A stretch of DNA of 64,000 nucleotides from NCBI GenBank assembly GCA_032988165.1, contig JANTQF010000157.1, positions 1 through 64,000 of the forward strand, read 5' to 3'. The DNA comes from Emmonsiellopsis sp. PD_33. Its lineage: Eukaryota; Ascomycota; Eurotiomycetes; Onygenales; Ajellomycetaceae. Below, in pieces: positions 23,238-34,405 of the stretch (the stretch's first letter is position 1; every line of letters begins with the position of its first letter). The translations under genes and the position numbers were made by a program. Below the pieces are notes generated by a model. It saw only the letters and a list, made by a program, of their open reading frames with translations, did not search any database and was not told the DNA's origin.

Positions 23238-24170
23238 GGTTGAATGTCTGTCCGTATCTTTTACTGCTGTGCATGGCTTGTGGGGATGGATATGGCAACT
23301 GACGTGTGGCGGTTGGGATATGATTGCATGGGTTGAGCAAGTCTACCTTCGGGAAGGGCGATGGGAGCGTCTGAGTAAAAGGTGTGATATTTACCAACCA
23401 AAGCAATGGCCTTGCAATGAGCGGAGGGAAAGAAGTGGAAAGTCAGCAGAGAGGTCTTGTTGTGGCTTTTTGCTTGTCGTCTTTCCCCAGCGGGTGAATG
23501 TAGGGGAGAGGTAGAGGAGAGTGGGGGTATACAAAAAACAAATAACTGAAAGTAGAAGTTAATATTAGCTTTTTTATATATCACTACCTATGTATGCTCC
23601 AACGGTAGTATGTACCAATGGTTAATTATTTAGGGCTGTGAGGTAATGTATGGAGGGAAGTAAGGATGGACATCCAATTAAGCTTCTGCAGGCGCGGGTG
23701 GCTGTTCCTCATGTAGTTAGCTTAGTGTGGACTGGGCCGTTGTTGGTCCGGCAGCTCCACACCAACTAACCAACTAAGAACTCGTGATGGCTTGTAGGTT
23801 GTAGGTGGATGGATAGTACCTGGCAATGCAGGTAGTTAGGGGGGTAGTAGTTAGAGGAAAAATGAAGTAGTAGTAGTTAAACAGTGTGAGATAGTTTAGG
23901 TAACTATGTGATTTATTTGTTTTATGTATTGGGGATGGAGGAAGAGATGAAGAAAGAGTTCTGCTTTGCTTGAATTTCACACTGATGAGTAAGTTAGTAC
24001 TAATGATTATAGCATGTAGAATGATGACATGGAAGGGGACACCAGTCAGTCAGGGTAGAAGTTAGAAGGGACGCAAGGACTAACTAATCCAATATAAAAA
24101 ACCCAATTCCCCCTGAACCCCCTTTTTTCAAGAGGGGAGGCCAAAGGAAATTAATTAATTCCAACCCACA
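23238..24170. other. Intergenic, convergent
   Basis: Lies between the convergent LSM12 and HNH-APH genes. AT-rich in its second half, with no ORF of note. Confidence 0.5.
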
Positions 24171-26323
24171 TCACAACACAGGCTTCCTCTCCCACAACAA
24201 CCTCTCCGCCTCCAACTCCCCCCAATACCCCTTCTCATACGCCAGACTATACGCCTCCGCCAGCCTCCGATCACTCATATTCTTCCACACCGCCCGCGTA
24301 AACTCCCAGAACTCAGGCTTGAACCCCGCATGCTCAAAGTTGACGATCCCACACAACCGCCCGCCTTCGCCTTCGCCTTTTACGAGGATGTTCTGCAGGC
24401 TGAGAGCCGAGTGCGTGAAGTAGATCTCATGCTCTATTTTGTACAGCTGGGCGAGAGGCGGCTGGGTGCGGCGGGCTTCAAGGCCGGCGTCGGCGGTCAG
24501 CTGGTCGAGGAATGCGGTGGTGGAGGTGTATGGGCCCCAGGGTGCCTCGGCGCGGTCCAGGCGGTAGTCGGTTAGTGGGCCGCCGGTTGTGTCGCAGATG
24601 GTGGGGATGGGGGATTTGTTGGAGCTGTGCTTGTTGGGGATGGGGATTTGGCGGAGTTGGCGGATGTAGGGTGCTAGGTCCCTGCCGAGTTGGCGCCGCT
24701 CTTCGTAGGTCATTCGCCAGAATACGGTGTGGAGGGGGACTCCGGGGGGTCTTGTTGTGAGTAGGTAGTTTTCTCCTTCTCCTTCTCCTTTTTCTCCTGT
24801 GCCGCTGTCTCTGGTGAAGTTTATTAGGCGCGGTGCGTTGATTGTGGTGTATTTCTCGACGAGGTGGAGGGCCGTGGCTTCGTTTTGAGATACCTCTTTG
24901 CCCACTTTGAGGCAGAGATCTAGTGGGAGGGACTTGGTGCGGGTAAACCATCCGGTGTTTGGTTGGGGATCCCAATAGTCTACCGCTTTGAGTAGCAGGC
25001 GGTAGAGGGCGGGGTGTAAGGAGTTGGGAACTAGATAGAATATTCCCCGCACGAGAAACCTTCCGAATCGTTCGAGTCCTAGCCTGAGCCCATCTATAAG
25101 ACAATAGTTAGTTGGATACGGCCCGCCTAGGCCAAGTACGTTAAGTCCACGGGGCGATAAATTTTTTGTCTTTTTGCCTGTTTTGTTTTACCACTTACTT
25201 TTCTGTTTCTCGACCTGCGGCCAGCCGCGGCTAATTTTCTTTTCGATTCGACTAAAATGCAAAGGAAGGGAAACAATCTGATAAATCTGTAACAAAAAGT
25301 TCTCCGGTAGAGGTAGACGTTGCTGGTCAGGGGTTGTCGGCTGGGTATAGAAGTCACTGTGTAGGTCGGGAATGTTTGAATCTTGCGGGAATTGCATCGC
25401 TATCCACCACTATTCCCAAGGCTGGAGTTAGCTCCCTATCCCCATACACAGGTTCTTGAGGACATGAAGGGGGTGCAAGTATGGTCCAACTTTACTCACT
25501 TGGCGTGGTGCAGACTCAGTACTGCCCATAGTGATATGCCCATTTACAAACCTCTCACGCACATCTGGAGCCATCAGCCACATGTTCTTCAGTCTCTCCT
25601 CCCCCGCATCGCGGGAAGATCGATCGAGGTAGTCGAAGAGCCGACTGGTTAAATCTTTGCCTATGGCTACTTCGAGTAGCTCGCGTAATCGACCCTGGTG
25701 GGGGAGACTCTGTATTAGGATTTGGTTTGATATACATAGTTGAATTATGAAAGAATGGGTTGATATAAATAGAAATATGTAGTTAATATGTGAGTGAGTA
25801 AGTATGTACCCCTTGCTGTAAATCGGGATCGTCCTTGATGGATGGTGAAACTATATATGTAGGTTTCAAATCATCGCCGTCATCTCGCCCGGTAACCACG
25901 CAGCGATTTGCATCCCGTTCGCGCAGCGCGGCATCTGTTTCTGCGTTTACTGGTGGTTCATTGCTTGAGACTGGGAAATATTGTTAGCAACAATTATAAG
26001 CTGTCTTTTAGAAAAGGAAGGGAGAAGACATAGTTACATTTTTCAGCCAGGGCCATCAAGTCTTCCTTCACCGCCCTCACCGCCTCATGCGTAGAAGAGG
26101 ATGGGGATGAGAAGGGTTGGAGCAAGTCTTCTAGCTGCGATGTAGAAACATCACCACCAGCGGCAGAGATACGATCTAATATAAATTGGCTCGTTTGATC
26201 CATTGAAACAGACTTGAGCATAAACGTTGTAAGGAGAGAGTGCTCTAGGGCGGAGAGATTGGTGGACTTGATGGCTATGGCGGCCCTGCTGTAGGGCGAC
26301 AGTTCTTCCCGGGGGCGGCACAT
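24171..26323 (-). CDS. Fusion of degenerate HNH-nuclease module and degenerate APH-type kinase module
   Basis: Exons 26323-26038, 25970-25810, 25709-25500, 25409-25199 and 25093-24171 join with matching phases (1, 0, 0, 1) to 596 residues. Residues about 100-220 resemble fungal HNH proteins (LRERDANRCVVTG, then KNMWLMAPDVRERF), but the positions normally His (AHI..P and DAH) read TYIVSP and DVR. Residues about 290-596 form an aminoglycoside/choline-phosphotransferase-like fold: LCLKVGK...NEA supplies the N-lobe Lys and Glu. The catalytic loop is H517-S-A519-L-S-L-Q-N524 instead of HxDxxxxN, and the metal-binding DWE is NFE (Asn541). Both modules therefore look catalytically impaired. The last intron has a perfect CTAAC branch, and the kinase exon has no usable own ATG, which favours fusion. 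The alternative is two genes, with the first ending at a TAA just after 25188. Confidence 0.6.
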
Positions 26324-27174
26324 GGTTGTAGTTAGTTGCGGTTAGTTGCAGTCACAGTTGTGGTGGTAGGAGGGTATGTATGGATGGTCCTAAGCTGGGC
26401 GAGGATGGATGTGAGCAGGTCAGTGCGCATAAATGGTTAATTTTATGGCTCTTATTGGCTCATTTGCCGCCGGATCGCGGGGGTGTCTAAAGGGTTTCTT
26501 GGAGGTTTCCTAGCCGCCTGAGGCGCTTAACTAACTGGTAGTTACATGAAAACAAGCACATGGCATGCATGTTGGATAGTTAGTCTGCATGTTAGGCTTA
26601 TATAGTAGGCAAGTATAGCAAAGCTGATTTTCCTGGTATTTATTTTTACTATAAGTATGAATGAGGTAATTGGAAGGAAGAAAATTCTCTCTTCCTTTTT
26701 AATCTGGTTTAGACTACCTAATGAGTGAATGAATGACTGGACCAGCCGGGTACATAGGTAGGTAGGTAGAGTTGAGAATGAGAGATATGGTGCATGTAGC
26801 ATAGTAGGAAAAACATGCTTCTCGGGCTGAACAAAATTAAAGCATCTATCATGCTGCGGAATAAGGACTAAAGGGGATAGATAAGATAATAAAAGGGGCA
26901 AAGGGAAATAAATGGGAGAGGGGAGTAAAAAGTATCTTAACCCAACACGAACCATAAACCAACATTTACCAGAAGTGGATGGTTTATGAGGAAGGAAAAA
27001 CAACGGGAGGTGCAGAATAGATCCTTGAATAAATGGAAAAAGTAGAAAAGGACAAATAAAAGGAAAAAGGAAAGAAAACAAAAGAACACGAGTAAGGAAA
27101 GAAGGAAGGAAGGAAGGGATCACACTCACCTATTACCGTCCAGTTGTCTGATGCCGTCATGGAAGAAGGGTTTA
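26324..27174. other. Intergenic
   Basis: Promoter region of the fusion gene and 3' region of the next. A long minus-strand open frame here is Phe/Leu/Ser low-complexity from A-rich plus-strand DNA and is not credible as a gene. Confidence 0.5.
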
Positions 27175-27774
27175 TCAACCCACGACGTACTTTCTACGTC
27201 CAAGACGACTTATCCCATTTGTCGTACAGTAGTAACCCAGGCCTATCATTTTGGGTATAATCCTTTCCCTTATGATGTGTATATCTTCCATACCCGGCTC
27301 GTCTTCCATAGGAACAAACTTCGGGATAAGGCCACGACTCATCAACCTCAAAAGTGTATTTTGCACCCAAGTCTCACCCGGAATGCTACTCCCGCACTCG
27401 ACTTGGCGGACAACATTTATCACCTCCACCATCTGGTCGTGATTTAGCGGGCGACTGAGGATTTGATACGCAGTGAGAAAGGAGTTGTCATTTGTAAGCC
27501 TATGGTTGTATTCAACCTCTGCTAGGGTGGATGCTTGTTGTTTGCATAGGATACCGTGGGTTGTGGTCTGGGCGAAAAAAATGTTCCAAGAGTAGTTGGT
27601 ATTAGCGTTGACGGGGTTCGTCAATAGGACGATATATATTCCGCCTTCTATGGTCCTGACTTCTTTACCTGGCTCCAAAAATTCGGTATCTGTCGTGGAG
27701 CCGTGGCGTTCGGGGCCGGGCGGACGGGGTTGGGGGTTGTTCTGGACTGGTGTGGCAGCCTGGTTCTCCGACAT
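27175..27774 (-). CDS. Fungal protein of unknown function (199 aa)
   Basis: Single-exon frame from ATG at 27774 to TGA at 27175. After a Gln/Pro-rich N-terminus (MSENQAATPVQNN) the sequence looks like a compact globular domain: GIYIVLLTNPVNANT, SWNIFFAQTTTHG, NHDQMVEVINVVRQVECGS and WVQNTLLRLMSRGLIPKF. No signal peptide or membrane helix. It resembles a lineage-expanded class of fungal hypothetical proteins, but I cannot name it. The frame stays open upstream for 95 more codons, but that stretch reads as non-coding; the chosen Met directly precedes the plausible domain. It lies on the same strand as the HNH-APH gene, 850 bp upstream. Confidence 0.5.
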   Translation of the reverse strand: MSENQAATPVQNNPQPRPPGPERHGSTTDTEFLEPGKEVRTIEGGIYIVLLTNPVNANTNYSWNIFFAQTTTHGILCKQQASTLAEVEYNHRLTNDNSFLTAYQILSRPLNHDQMVEVINVVRQVECGSSIPGETWVQNTLLRLMSRGLIPKFVPMEDEPGMEDIHIIRERIIPKMIGLGYYCTTNGISRLGRRKYVVG

Positions 27775-30439
27775 GGTGAATACGTTTGGCACAACGGAAG
27801 AGAGGAATAAGTGCAGACTGCAGGCAATGTGGGGTGGAAATAGAACGTTAATTCGATCAGATGATTTTGGGGTTTGGATTTGCAAGCGTAGATGGAGTTG
27901 AAAATCGTCGTCCGGTGAGTAAGGAAGGCAGAAACAAGTTAAGAGCCGTAGAGCAGTGGAATGACTGAGAGAGCAGGATGAGTTTGCATGAGTTTTAGAA
28001 ACCAAAAGTTCTTCCCATATCGAAGCTCCATGAGCCCTTAAATATTGATTCGGGCCCATGGCGAGCTGGTGGTGTTCGTCCTTTCTGTTCTTTCAATATT
28101 CAGGGTTAACGAGGCGAGGAGACGTTTCGTGAGGAAGAGAACAAAAAACTTCGAGGGAGAAGGAGATCGTTTCACTGGCGATGAAAGCAGACAGTGCGAT
28201 ATGAGACGCGCGTAAGAGGTCTGAGGATGTTGGAGTTAGTTAAGTCGGAAAGGTAGGGTTGTTGTTGCTGGATATGATTAGATTTGATCATTATGATAGC
28301 AGAGTTTGACTTCGAAAATCTAGACAAGTTCCTCCTGTCGTTGGTTTCAAGAGTTCAATGAAAGCCATAGCTGGTTAGTTAGCTTCCTGAAACCGCAGTA
28401 TAGCTTGAGTGTGGGTTATTCGAGTGGGGGTAATCGGCCCAAGGTGTCGGGGCTAAGCTAGGTGGGTAGGTGCTGGATTGGATCAGGTACATTGATCCTT
28501 GCAGACGAGTGGTTTGCCCCCCTGAAAAAATCGGATAAGCGCTTCCCGACGCTCGCATTAGGAGTTCAATGAAAGGCTAGAGAGTTAGCTGTTTGAAACT
28601 GCGAAATAGCTAGGCGATAGGGTTGGTTAAGCGCGCGTCCTCCCATATAACTTGGCTAATGATTTAGGTTTCTGTTAGCGGAATTAGTAGGGAAAGGATG
28701 GGTCTACTTTGTTGATTCTTTTGTAGACCAACCTTGCCTGCTTCAGAGAAGTGGATCGCCATCAGCCAACCTGATAGAACGAGGGTTGCTGAGCGAGGTG
28801 TTGGGCCCATATCCCGGGGGATAGTATGTTATTAGATGGAAGGCCTTCGGTTTAAACCCCCATAAGATCCTAGGAACTTTGTTTTCTTTTTCATTTGGCC
28901 TTGATACAGCCTCTCGTAGGTGACCTCATAATGGCAGCTGTTTGCAAAATAAACCACTGTCATGAGAGACAGCAGGGTGAGCGTTTTGAAGTTAAGCACC
29001 CTTTCCTCCCTTTCCCACTGCCAACCCACCATGAAAAAAGAGAGAAAGAAGACAGGACTCGAAACCCCTGTTTGACCACACCGTGCTAAAGCTCAAACAC
29101 CGAGTACAACCAGGGACGGGAAGTACAACAGTGAAGGGGTCCCACAGAAGCAACAGTATATAGGTGGCGGCCCGTATGCCGTAAGACCCTTATCGAACAG
29201 AATCAGTTCGTCAGAAAGGCCAAGTCTAACTGACTAGAGCCAATTATTTTCCTGATAGTCCTACGCAGGGTAGGTGAGAGATGGTCACTGAAGCTTGACG
29301 AGTAAAGGCCTGGGGAAGCATAAACGGGCACTTCCACACTGCCAATGCTACGTTTATTCTTGCTTCCATTTCTGACCTGCAACTAGATAGTTAGCAAAGC
29401 GAATACCGTGAGCACGGGGATAGCAGAGGTACTTGGCTGAATGTGACAAGTGTGGTCTCTCTCCCGGGCGTTGGCAGCGGGTGAATCTCAACAGCTGACA
29501 TTGCTGCATTGCTTTGATGTGAAAACAGAAATTAGGAGAGATTGATATGGCACTGTCTATCACAAGCATATGAAGACATGCTGGGACGGGGAATGATCAA
29601 GTTGAATATGGATAACACGCAAGAATATCAGACTCATCTTGGCCGAGGCTGTCACCTAACGGGCCATGATGCATGAATCAACTTGGAGACATGAATGTAT
29701 ATGTGCAGACATGCATAAATACATGCATGAATGAGCAGCCACTTGAGAGTACCTGGGAAAACAAGCAGACAAGATAGATATTTATCTCGAGAGGACGTTG
29801 AGGGCCAAGCAGCGAAGTTGGAGCCGTGACACGCCAACCGACAGGATGGAAATCAACGCGAAGACCCAGCGCGTGTTGGGCAATCCGCGGTCAACGGACA
29901 GATACAAGACAAGTGCATGATCCAAACCGTGTTATTTTCCACGGAGAAGCCGTCTATTGTGCGTTTATCGCGATCTGTGCATATTGTTGTGGGTGCTGTC
30001 AACCACGGGTGAAACACGGCCTTGTTCGCCCGCCTGCTCATCTGCATCTCCATCTGCATCTCAACGTCTTCTCGGTCTGCCACCACCACTCCTCGTATCT
30101 CCCGCCCGCCGTGACGATTCCCATCCACGAGACTGATCGTTGCCCGTGTGCGCGTGTCTGCTGATTGCCCGACTCTCGATTGATGATTAAATTAGTATTT
30201 GAGGCTGCTGACTGCCAAGCCGAATTCGAGCTGAACCCGCCAATTGGCCCACGACCGCATCTCCATCCGCTCTCCTCCTGAGTCCTTTGTCGCCGGCCTG
30301 CTCTCTGCTGGCAGTTTTCCACTCTCTCTCTCTGCTCTCTGCTCTCTGCTCCTCCAGAGACACACGCTCACTTACCGCTCACCCCGCCAATGGAGTGAGC
30401 ACGGAACGCTCCTCTCTTCCTGACCTATCCAGTCACAGC
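27775..30439. other. Intergenic, 2.7 kb
   Basis: Largest gene-poor stretch of the window. Contains an imperfect direct repeat (28351-28613) and, near the right end, the 5' UTR of the transporter gene. No transposon ORF or clear tRNA was recognised. Confidence 0.4.
28351..28613. repeat. Imperfect direct repeat, two copies
   Basis: GAGTTCAATGAAAG at 28351 recurs at 28562. In both copies it is followed by diverged versions of GTTAG...AGCT...GAAAC.GC..ATAGCT over about 50-57 bp. Copy spans are roughly 28351-28407 and 28562-28613. Confidence 0.6.
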
Positions 30440-32632
30440 ATGGGAGAGGGCTCCACCGCCAACCACCGCCACCACCGAACTTCTTCCTCGTCTTCTCTAG
30501 CTACACCGGTCCAAAGCGGCCCAGACTGTACAGATCCCCTTCTCCACGATTCCGCCCCGAACGACGGTCACGACACTCCTACCACGGGCCACGACGGCCA
30601 CGCACGCCAGAGCAGCCAGCACAACGGAGACGACCAGGACGGAGAAGACCACGGAGACGGGAATTGGGTCCAGCACAGCCAGCAGCAGCAGCAGGAGGAG
30701 CCTCTGTTGACTGGGCAAGCACAAGGACACGGGCACGACGACGCCCGCTCCTCCACCCATTCCCAGTCTCGATCCCGCCGCTCCTCGTTCGCCGAGAGCG
30801 AAGTGCTGGAGATGGACTTCCTCGCCTCTGACGATGACTTCAACGACGATGAAGAAACTGGGCTTACCGCCAAGGAGCGCAGACAGAGATGGAAACAGCG
30901 CAAGCGGCAACGGCGGGAGCTGGATGCGCGGATTGTCGACGGCAAGATATCCAAGGACGGGAAACGGCTGGCGGATGCGGCTGTGGTCAAGAGGTTGGGA
31001 TTGAATGCGGTGTTGATTGGGTTGTGGTATATTTTTTCGTTGTCGATATCAATTGTACGTCCAATCCCTGCCCGCTATAGCTCATTGTTTGTTTTATTGC
31101 CGTTACTGACCATGCAATTGCAGTATAATAAATGGATGTTTTCGCCTGACCATCTCGATTTCAAATACCCCCTGTTCACAACAAGCCTACACATGGTCGT
31201 CCAGTTCACTCTCTCCTCCCTCGTGCTCTACATATTTCCCTCCCTCCGACCACAAGAACAGCCGTCTTTAACTGGGCCTCCCAAACCCATCATTACAAAA
31301 CTCTTCTACTTCTCCCGCCTCGTCCCCTGCGGGACAGCTACATCCCTTGATGTCGGGTTGGGCAACATGTCCCTTAAATTCATCTCCCTCACCTTCCTAA
31401 CCATGTGCAAATCCTCCGCCCTCGCCTTCGTCCTCTTATTCGCCTTCCTTTTCCGCCTCGAAACCCCGTCGTTAAAGCTTATCTTAATCATCGGCACCAT
31501 GACGATTGGCGTCGTTATGATGGTCGCGGGGGAAGCCTCCTTCAACGCCGTGGGTTTCGGCCTAATCATTGCTTCGGCATTCTTTTCCGGTTTCCGCTGG
31601 GGACTTACCCAGATACTCCTCCTCCGCCACCCCGCAACGTCCAATCCCTTTGCCATGCTCTTCTTTCTCACCCCCATCATGTTTGTAACCTTAATTTGCA
31701 TTGCCCTCGCCGTCGAAGGGCCGCTCGAAATCGCCCACGGCATCGGCGTCTTAACATCCGACGGCGTTGTGCGCGGCATCGCCATCCTCCTGTTCCCAGG
31801 CACACTGGCATTCTGCATGATAGCCTCCGAATTCGCGCTCCTCCAGCGCTCCTCCGTCGTCACGTTGAGTATCTGTGGCATCTTCAAAGAAGTCGTCACC
31901 ATCAGCGCAGCAGGGATTGTCTTCCATGATCCACTCACCCCAATAAACGTGTCCGGCCTCATCATCACCATGGCCGCCATCGGCTCGTACAATTACATGA
32001 AAGTAACAAAGATGCGCCGCGAGGCACGCCTCGATGTAGCTGAAGGCGCAAACGCGGTTGATCCCGATACGGACTCCGATGACGAGAATACCGCGCTGAA
32101 CGGCCACCCGCCACACTCTGGCTACCCTTCACCCAGCGTAGCTGCTGGAAGCAGTCGACTCCCATTTGCCATGCCTGGCAACAACACCACGGCGCGAGAT
32201 GGCACATATAGCCCCATCGACACGAACGAGGAAAATACGCTCCCCCCCCATCCAACCCGCTCCATGACCCCCGGCCCCGACGAACATAACCGCGGCCGCC
32301 TCTCCGCCCGCACCCGCGTGAACGGAACAGGAACAGGGGCATCTTCATCCCTCGCGCCAACAGCAGGACCAGCAGATCCATCGCTTAGGTCACCCCTTCG
32401 GACGCCGTATGCGGGTGGTCACGGCCACGGTGTAGAGGGGACTGTGAACGGGAGTGCAAACGAGCCTGTGCCGTCGAGGGGTATCGGTGGTCCGGGAATC
32501 GGTGTGTTGCAGAGGAGCGCAAGTTGGAAGGCGAGATCAGTGTCGCCGCAACCGCCGCTGGCGCTGAATACGCAGTTCCCGGGGGTGGCAGCTGGGACAA
32601 TAAGGACACCGGATAAGATGAGTCGGGATTAG
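30440..32632 (+). CDS. SLC35C2/TPT-type nucleotide-sugar or triose-phosphate transporter family protein
   Basis: Exons 30440-31054 and 31124-32632 (69-nt intron GTACGT...GCAG) give 707 residues. A long hydrophilic N-terminus (Ser/His/Gln-rich, with EVLEMDFLASDDDFNDDEE) precedes about ten membrane helices between residues 195 and 500: LNAVLIGLWYIFSLSISI, YNKWMFSPDHLDFKYPLF, SLDVGLGNMSLKFISLTFL, FMTMCKSSALAF-like segments and a final ITMAAIGSYNYMKV. The YNKWMF and CKSS...PSLKL patterns are those of the EamA/TPT superfamily, closest in kind to human SLC35C2 and yeast Ymd8. Such carriers sit in Golgi/ER membranes; the substrate is undetermined. The C-terminal 200 residues are disordered and Pro/Ser/Gly-rich. 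Start is the first in-frame ATG; the frame upstream has only non-ATG codons. Confidence 0.85.
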   Translation: MGEGSTANHRHHRTSSSSSLATPVQSGPDCTDPLLHDSAPNDGHDTPTTGHDGHARQSSQHNGDDQDGEDHGDGNWVQHSQQQQQEEPLLTGQAQGHGHDDARSSTHSQSRSRRSSFAESEVLEMDFLASDDDFNDDEETGLTAKERRQRWKQRKRQRRELDARIVDGKISKDGKRLADAAVVKRLGLNAVLIGLWYIFSLSISIVRPIPARYSSLFVLLPLLTMQLQYNKWMFSPDHLDFKYPLFTTSLHMVVQFTLSSLVLYIFPSLRPQEQPSLTGPPKPIITKLFYFSRLVPCGTATSLDVGLGNMSLKFISLTFLTMCKSSALAFVLLFAFLFRLETPSLKLILIIGTMTIGVVMMVAGEASFNAVGFGLIIASAFFSGFRWGLTQILLLRHPATSNPFAMLFFLTPIMFVTLICIALAVEGPLEIAHGIGVLTSDGVVRGIAILLFPGTLAFCMIASEFALLQRSSVVTLSICGIFKEVVTISAAGIVFHDPLTPINVSGLIITMAAIGSYNYMKVTKMRREARLDVAEGANAVDPDTDSDDENTALNGHPPHSGYPSPSVAAGSSRLPFAMPGNNTTARDGTYSPIDTNEENTLPPHPTRSMTPGPDEHNRGRLSARTRVNGTGTGASSSLAPTAGPADPSLRSPLRTPYAGGHGHGVEGTVNGSANEPVPSRGIGGPGIGVLQRSASWKARSVSPQPPLALNTQFPGVAAGTIRTPDKMSRD

Positions 32633-33767
32633 GAGGGGTTTTGTACCATGTGTCGTTGTTGATTGGGATAATTGGTTGGTTTGGAATGATAGAATATGGG
32701 GAGTGGAGTGGGAGAGGTAGAAGTTGTGTCCCTCCCTTCACCTTCCCCTTCCCACGCTTTTTTTTCTTTCTCGTTGTTTATTTTCCTCGGTATAAATGGA
32801 GGAGGGCCATTTGCTGGCCCGACCCCCCTTGCTCTCTCCTTTTTTTTTTCTGTTACTTTCTGGGATTCTTTGTTGATTACTTGTTCGGAAGTATAATACA
32901 CTACACTACAGTACAGTATAGGTACAGAGAGACGGCAATTTTCTCATTTGTTCTTTTGTGTGTGTCCGTTGTTTGTTTGTTTTTTTCCTTTATACCATGC
33001 CTATACAGACTATGCCATGCTATATACACTACACTATGCAACTGAGCGGAGTTTTCGTTTTCATTTTTCCTTTCCTTTGCGCCCACATCTCATCTCATCT
33101 GCGCCATTTTGGGTCCCTTTTTTTTATTTTTTATTCTCACTTGTTCTGTGATTGTGATTATTCCCTGTCTTCTTATTTAGATGCACGCCTTTTCTTTTGT
33201 TCATAAGTTAAACTTAACTGGTGATCTATGTTTTCTTTTTTTTGTTTTCCGGTTGATGAGGTATAAATAAACACATATATGCGTGTGATATATACAACAT
33301 ACTATGCTCCATTCACAGTCAGCTACATTGCATTGAATAGATAAATGATCGTCGTAATTTCATTTCTTCTCGTGTATTTAATTATCTGATGTGGAGGCTG
33401 GTATGACTTGCTCCGGTCTGGTGTGGTCTGGTCTGGTGTGGTGTGGTATATCCATCACCCTAAATGGGTACCTACCGCCTGCCTGTTTACCTGTCTCCGT
33501 CTCTGCCTACGATCGATTTTCGAATCACATAACATATGAAAATAGGTTGAAATGGTTTTTTTTTATCTGATTAAGATCAAATTCATGTAATTCCCAGAAG
33601 AAGAAGAAGAAGAAGAAGAAGAAGACATTCATATCATATTTCACGGATGGAAGAAAATTCGTTCAACTATAATCAAGGGAAGGGGGCCCCGGCCGGCAGC
33701 ATGGTCATATTCGAGGTTGGGGTTGAGCTTGAGGTCAAGGCTGAGGTCGATGGTCATCTAAGTTAAG
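32633..33767. other. Intergenic, convergent 3' region
   Basis: T-rich 3' UTR-type sequence between the transporter and the small minus-strand gene, with CTGGT/GTGGT low-complexity repeats near 33412-33446. No gene seen. Confidence 0.5.
33596..33625. repeat. (AGA)n microsatellite, 10 units
   Basis: Thirty uninterrupted bases of AGA/GAA trinucleotide in the convergent spacer. Confidence 0.9.
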
Positions 33768-34405
33768 CTACTGCTTATCCTTGACGGGGAATTCCTTGCC
33801 TGTTTGATTTGATTTGATTGATTATAACATGTCAGCATTTACTCTTGAAATAAAAAGATATCTGTGATTTATGGGCATTGGAGTTCAGGAGGACTGGTAA
33901 TCATAGAGTAAAACAAACGAAACGGTGTGTGCCCACCAACAGCACCGAGAAGTTGATGTGTGATAAGGAGGGGCAAAAAGAAAAAAACGGGAGCAAAACT
34001 CACCGGTCTGGCTCTTATACTGGCCACGAATGAAATCGGCAATCTTCTCATCCTTGGCCTGCTCCAATGCGCTCTCGTTATCCTGCTTGCCCTGGCCCAG
34101 GACGTGTTCCTGGACGTAGTCGATTCCTTAAAAACGACAGCCACATTAGTTATTATTTACTATCTACGCCAAAGTGCGCAGGGAAACCCCCAAAACGGAC
34201 GAGAGAGAGGGAGAGATGGAGGAGCTATTATCAAATAAATACCTTTATCAAGCATATCCTCCTTCTTTTCGCTCTCGGGGCCTCCGCCAGCAGCGGCGTT
34301 GAGCTTGTCGCCGAGACCACCGAACAGTCCGCCGCCGCCCTCCTTCTTGGGAGGCTGTTCTTCCTTGCGGTCGTTGCCGCCGGCGAGGTTCTTGACGAAA
34401 TCCAT
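33768..34405 (-). CDS. Small hydrophilic conserved fungal protein (105 aa)
   Basis: Exons 34405-34243, 34126-34004 and 33799-33768 join in phase to 105 residues. The sequence is MDFVKNLAGG, a Gly/Lys/Glu-rich linker with GGLGDKLNAAAGGG, then LDKGIDYVQEHVLGQGKQDN, FIRGQYKSQTG and the end KEFPVKDKQ. I recognise this MDF(V/I)KN...FIRGQYK pattern from many filamentous ascomycetes, usually as a short, charged, soluble protein abundant under stress or in conidia; no biochemical role is known to me. The promoter on the right holds CCCCT-type (STRE-like) motifs near 34629, compatible with stress regulation but not proof. The final exon is only 32 nt. Confidence 0.78.

Noticed and set aside
26542..27129. 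195-codon minus-strand frame full of Phe, Leu and Ser with apparent membrane helices.
   Set aside because: The hydrophobicity follows from A/G-rich low-complexity DNA (GGAAGGAAGG-type repeats). No motif or splice structure supports a gene.
27775..28059. 95-codon in-frame upstream extension of the 199-residue protein.
   Set aside because: Its composition differs from the downstream domain, and the internal ATG at 27774 begins the protein-like sequence.
28970..29115. Stretch with GAAGTTAAGCACCC and GACGGGAAG, reminiscent of 5S rRNA; also GGACTCGAAACCCC like a reverse tRNA T-arm.
   Set aside because: No complete 5S or tRNA secondary structure can be laid out, and the matches are short and scattered. 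A covariance-model search would decide.
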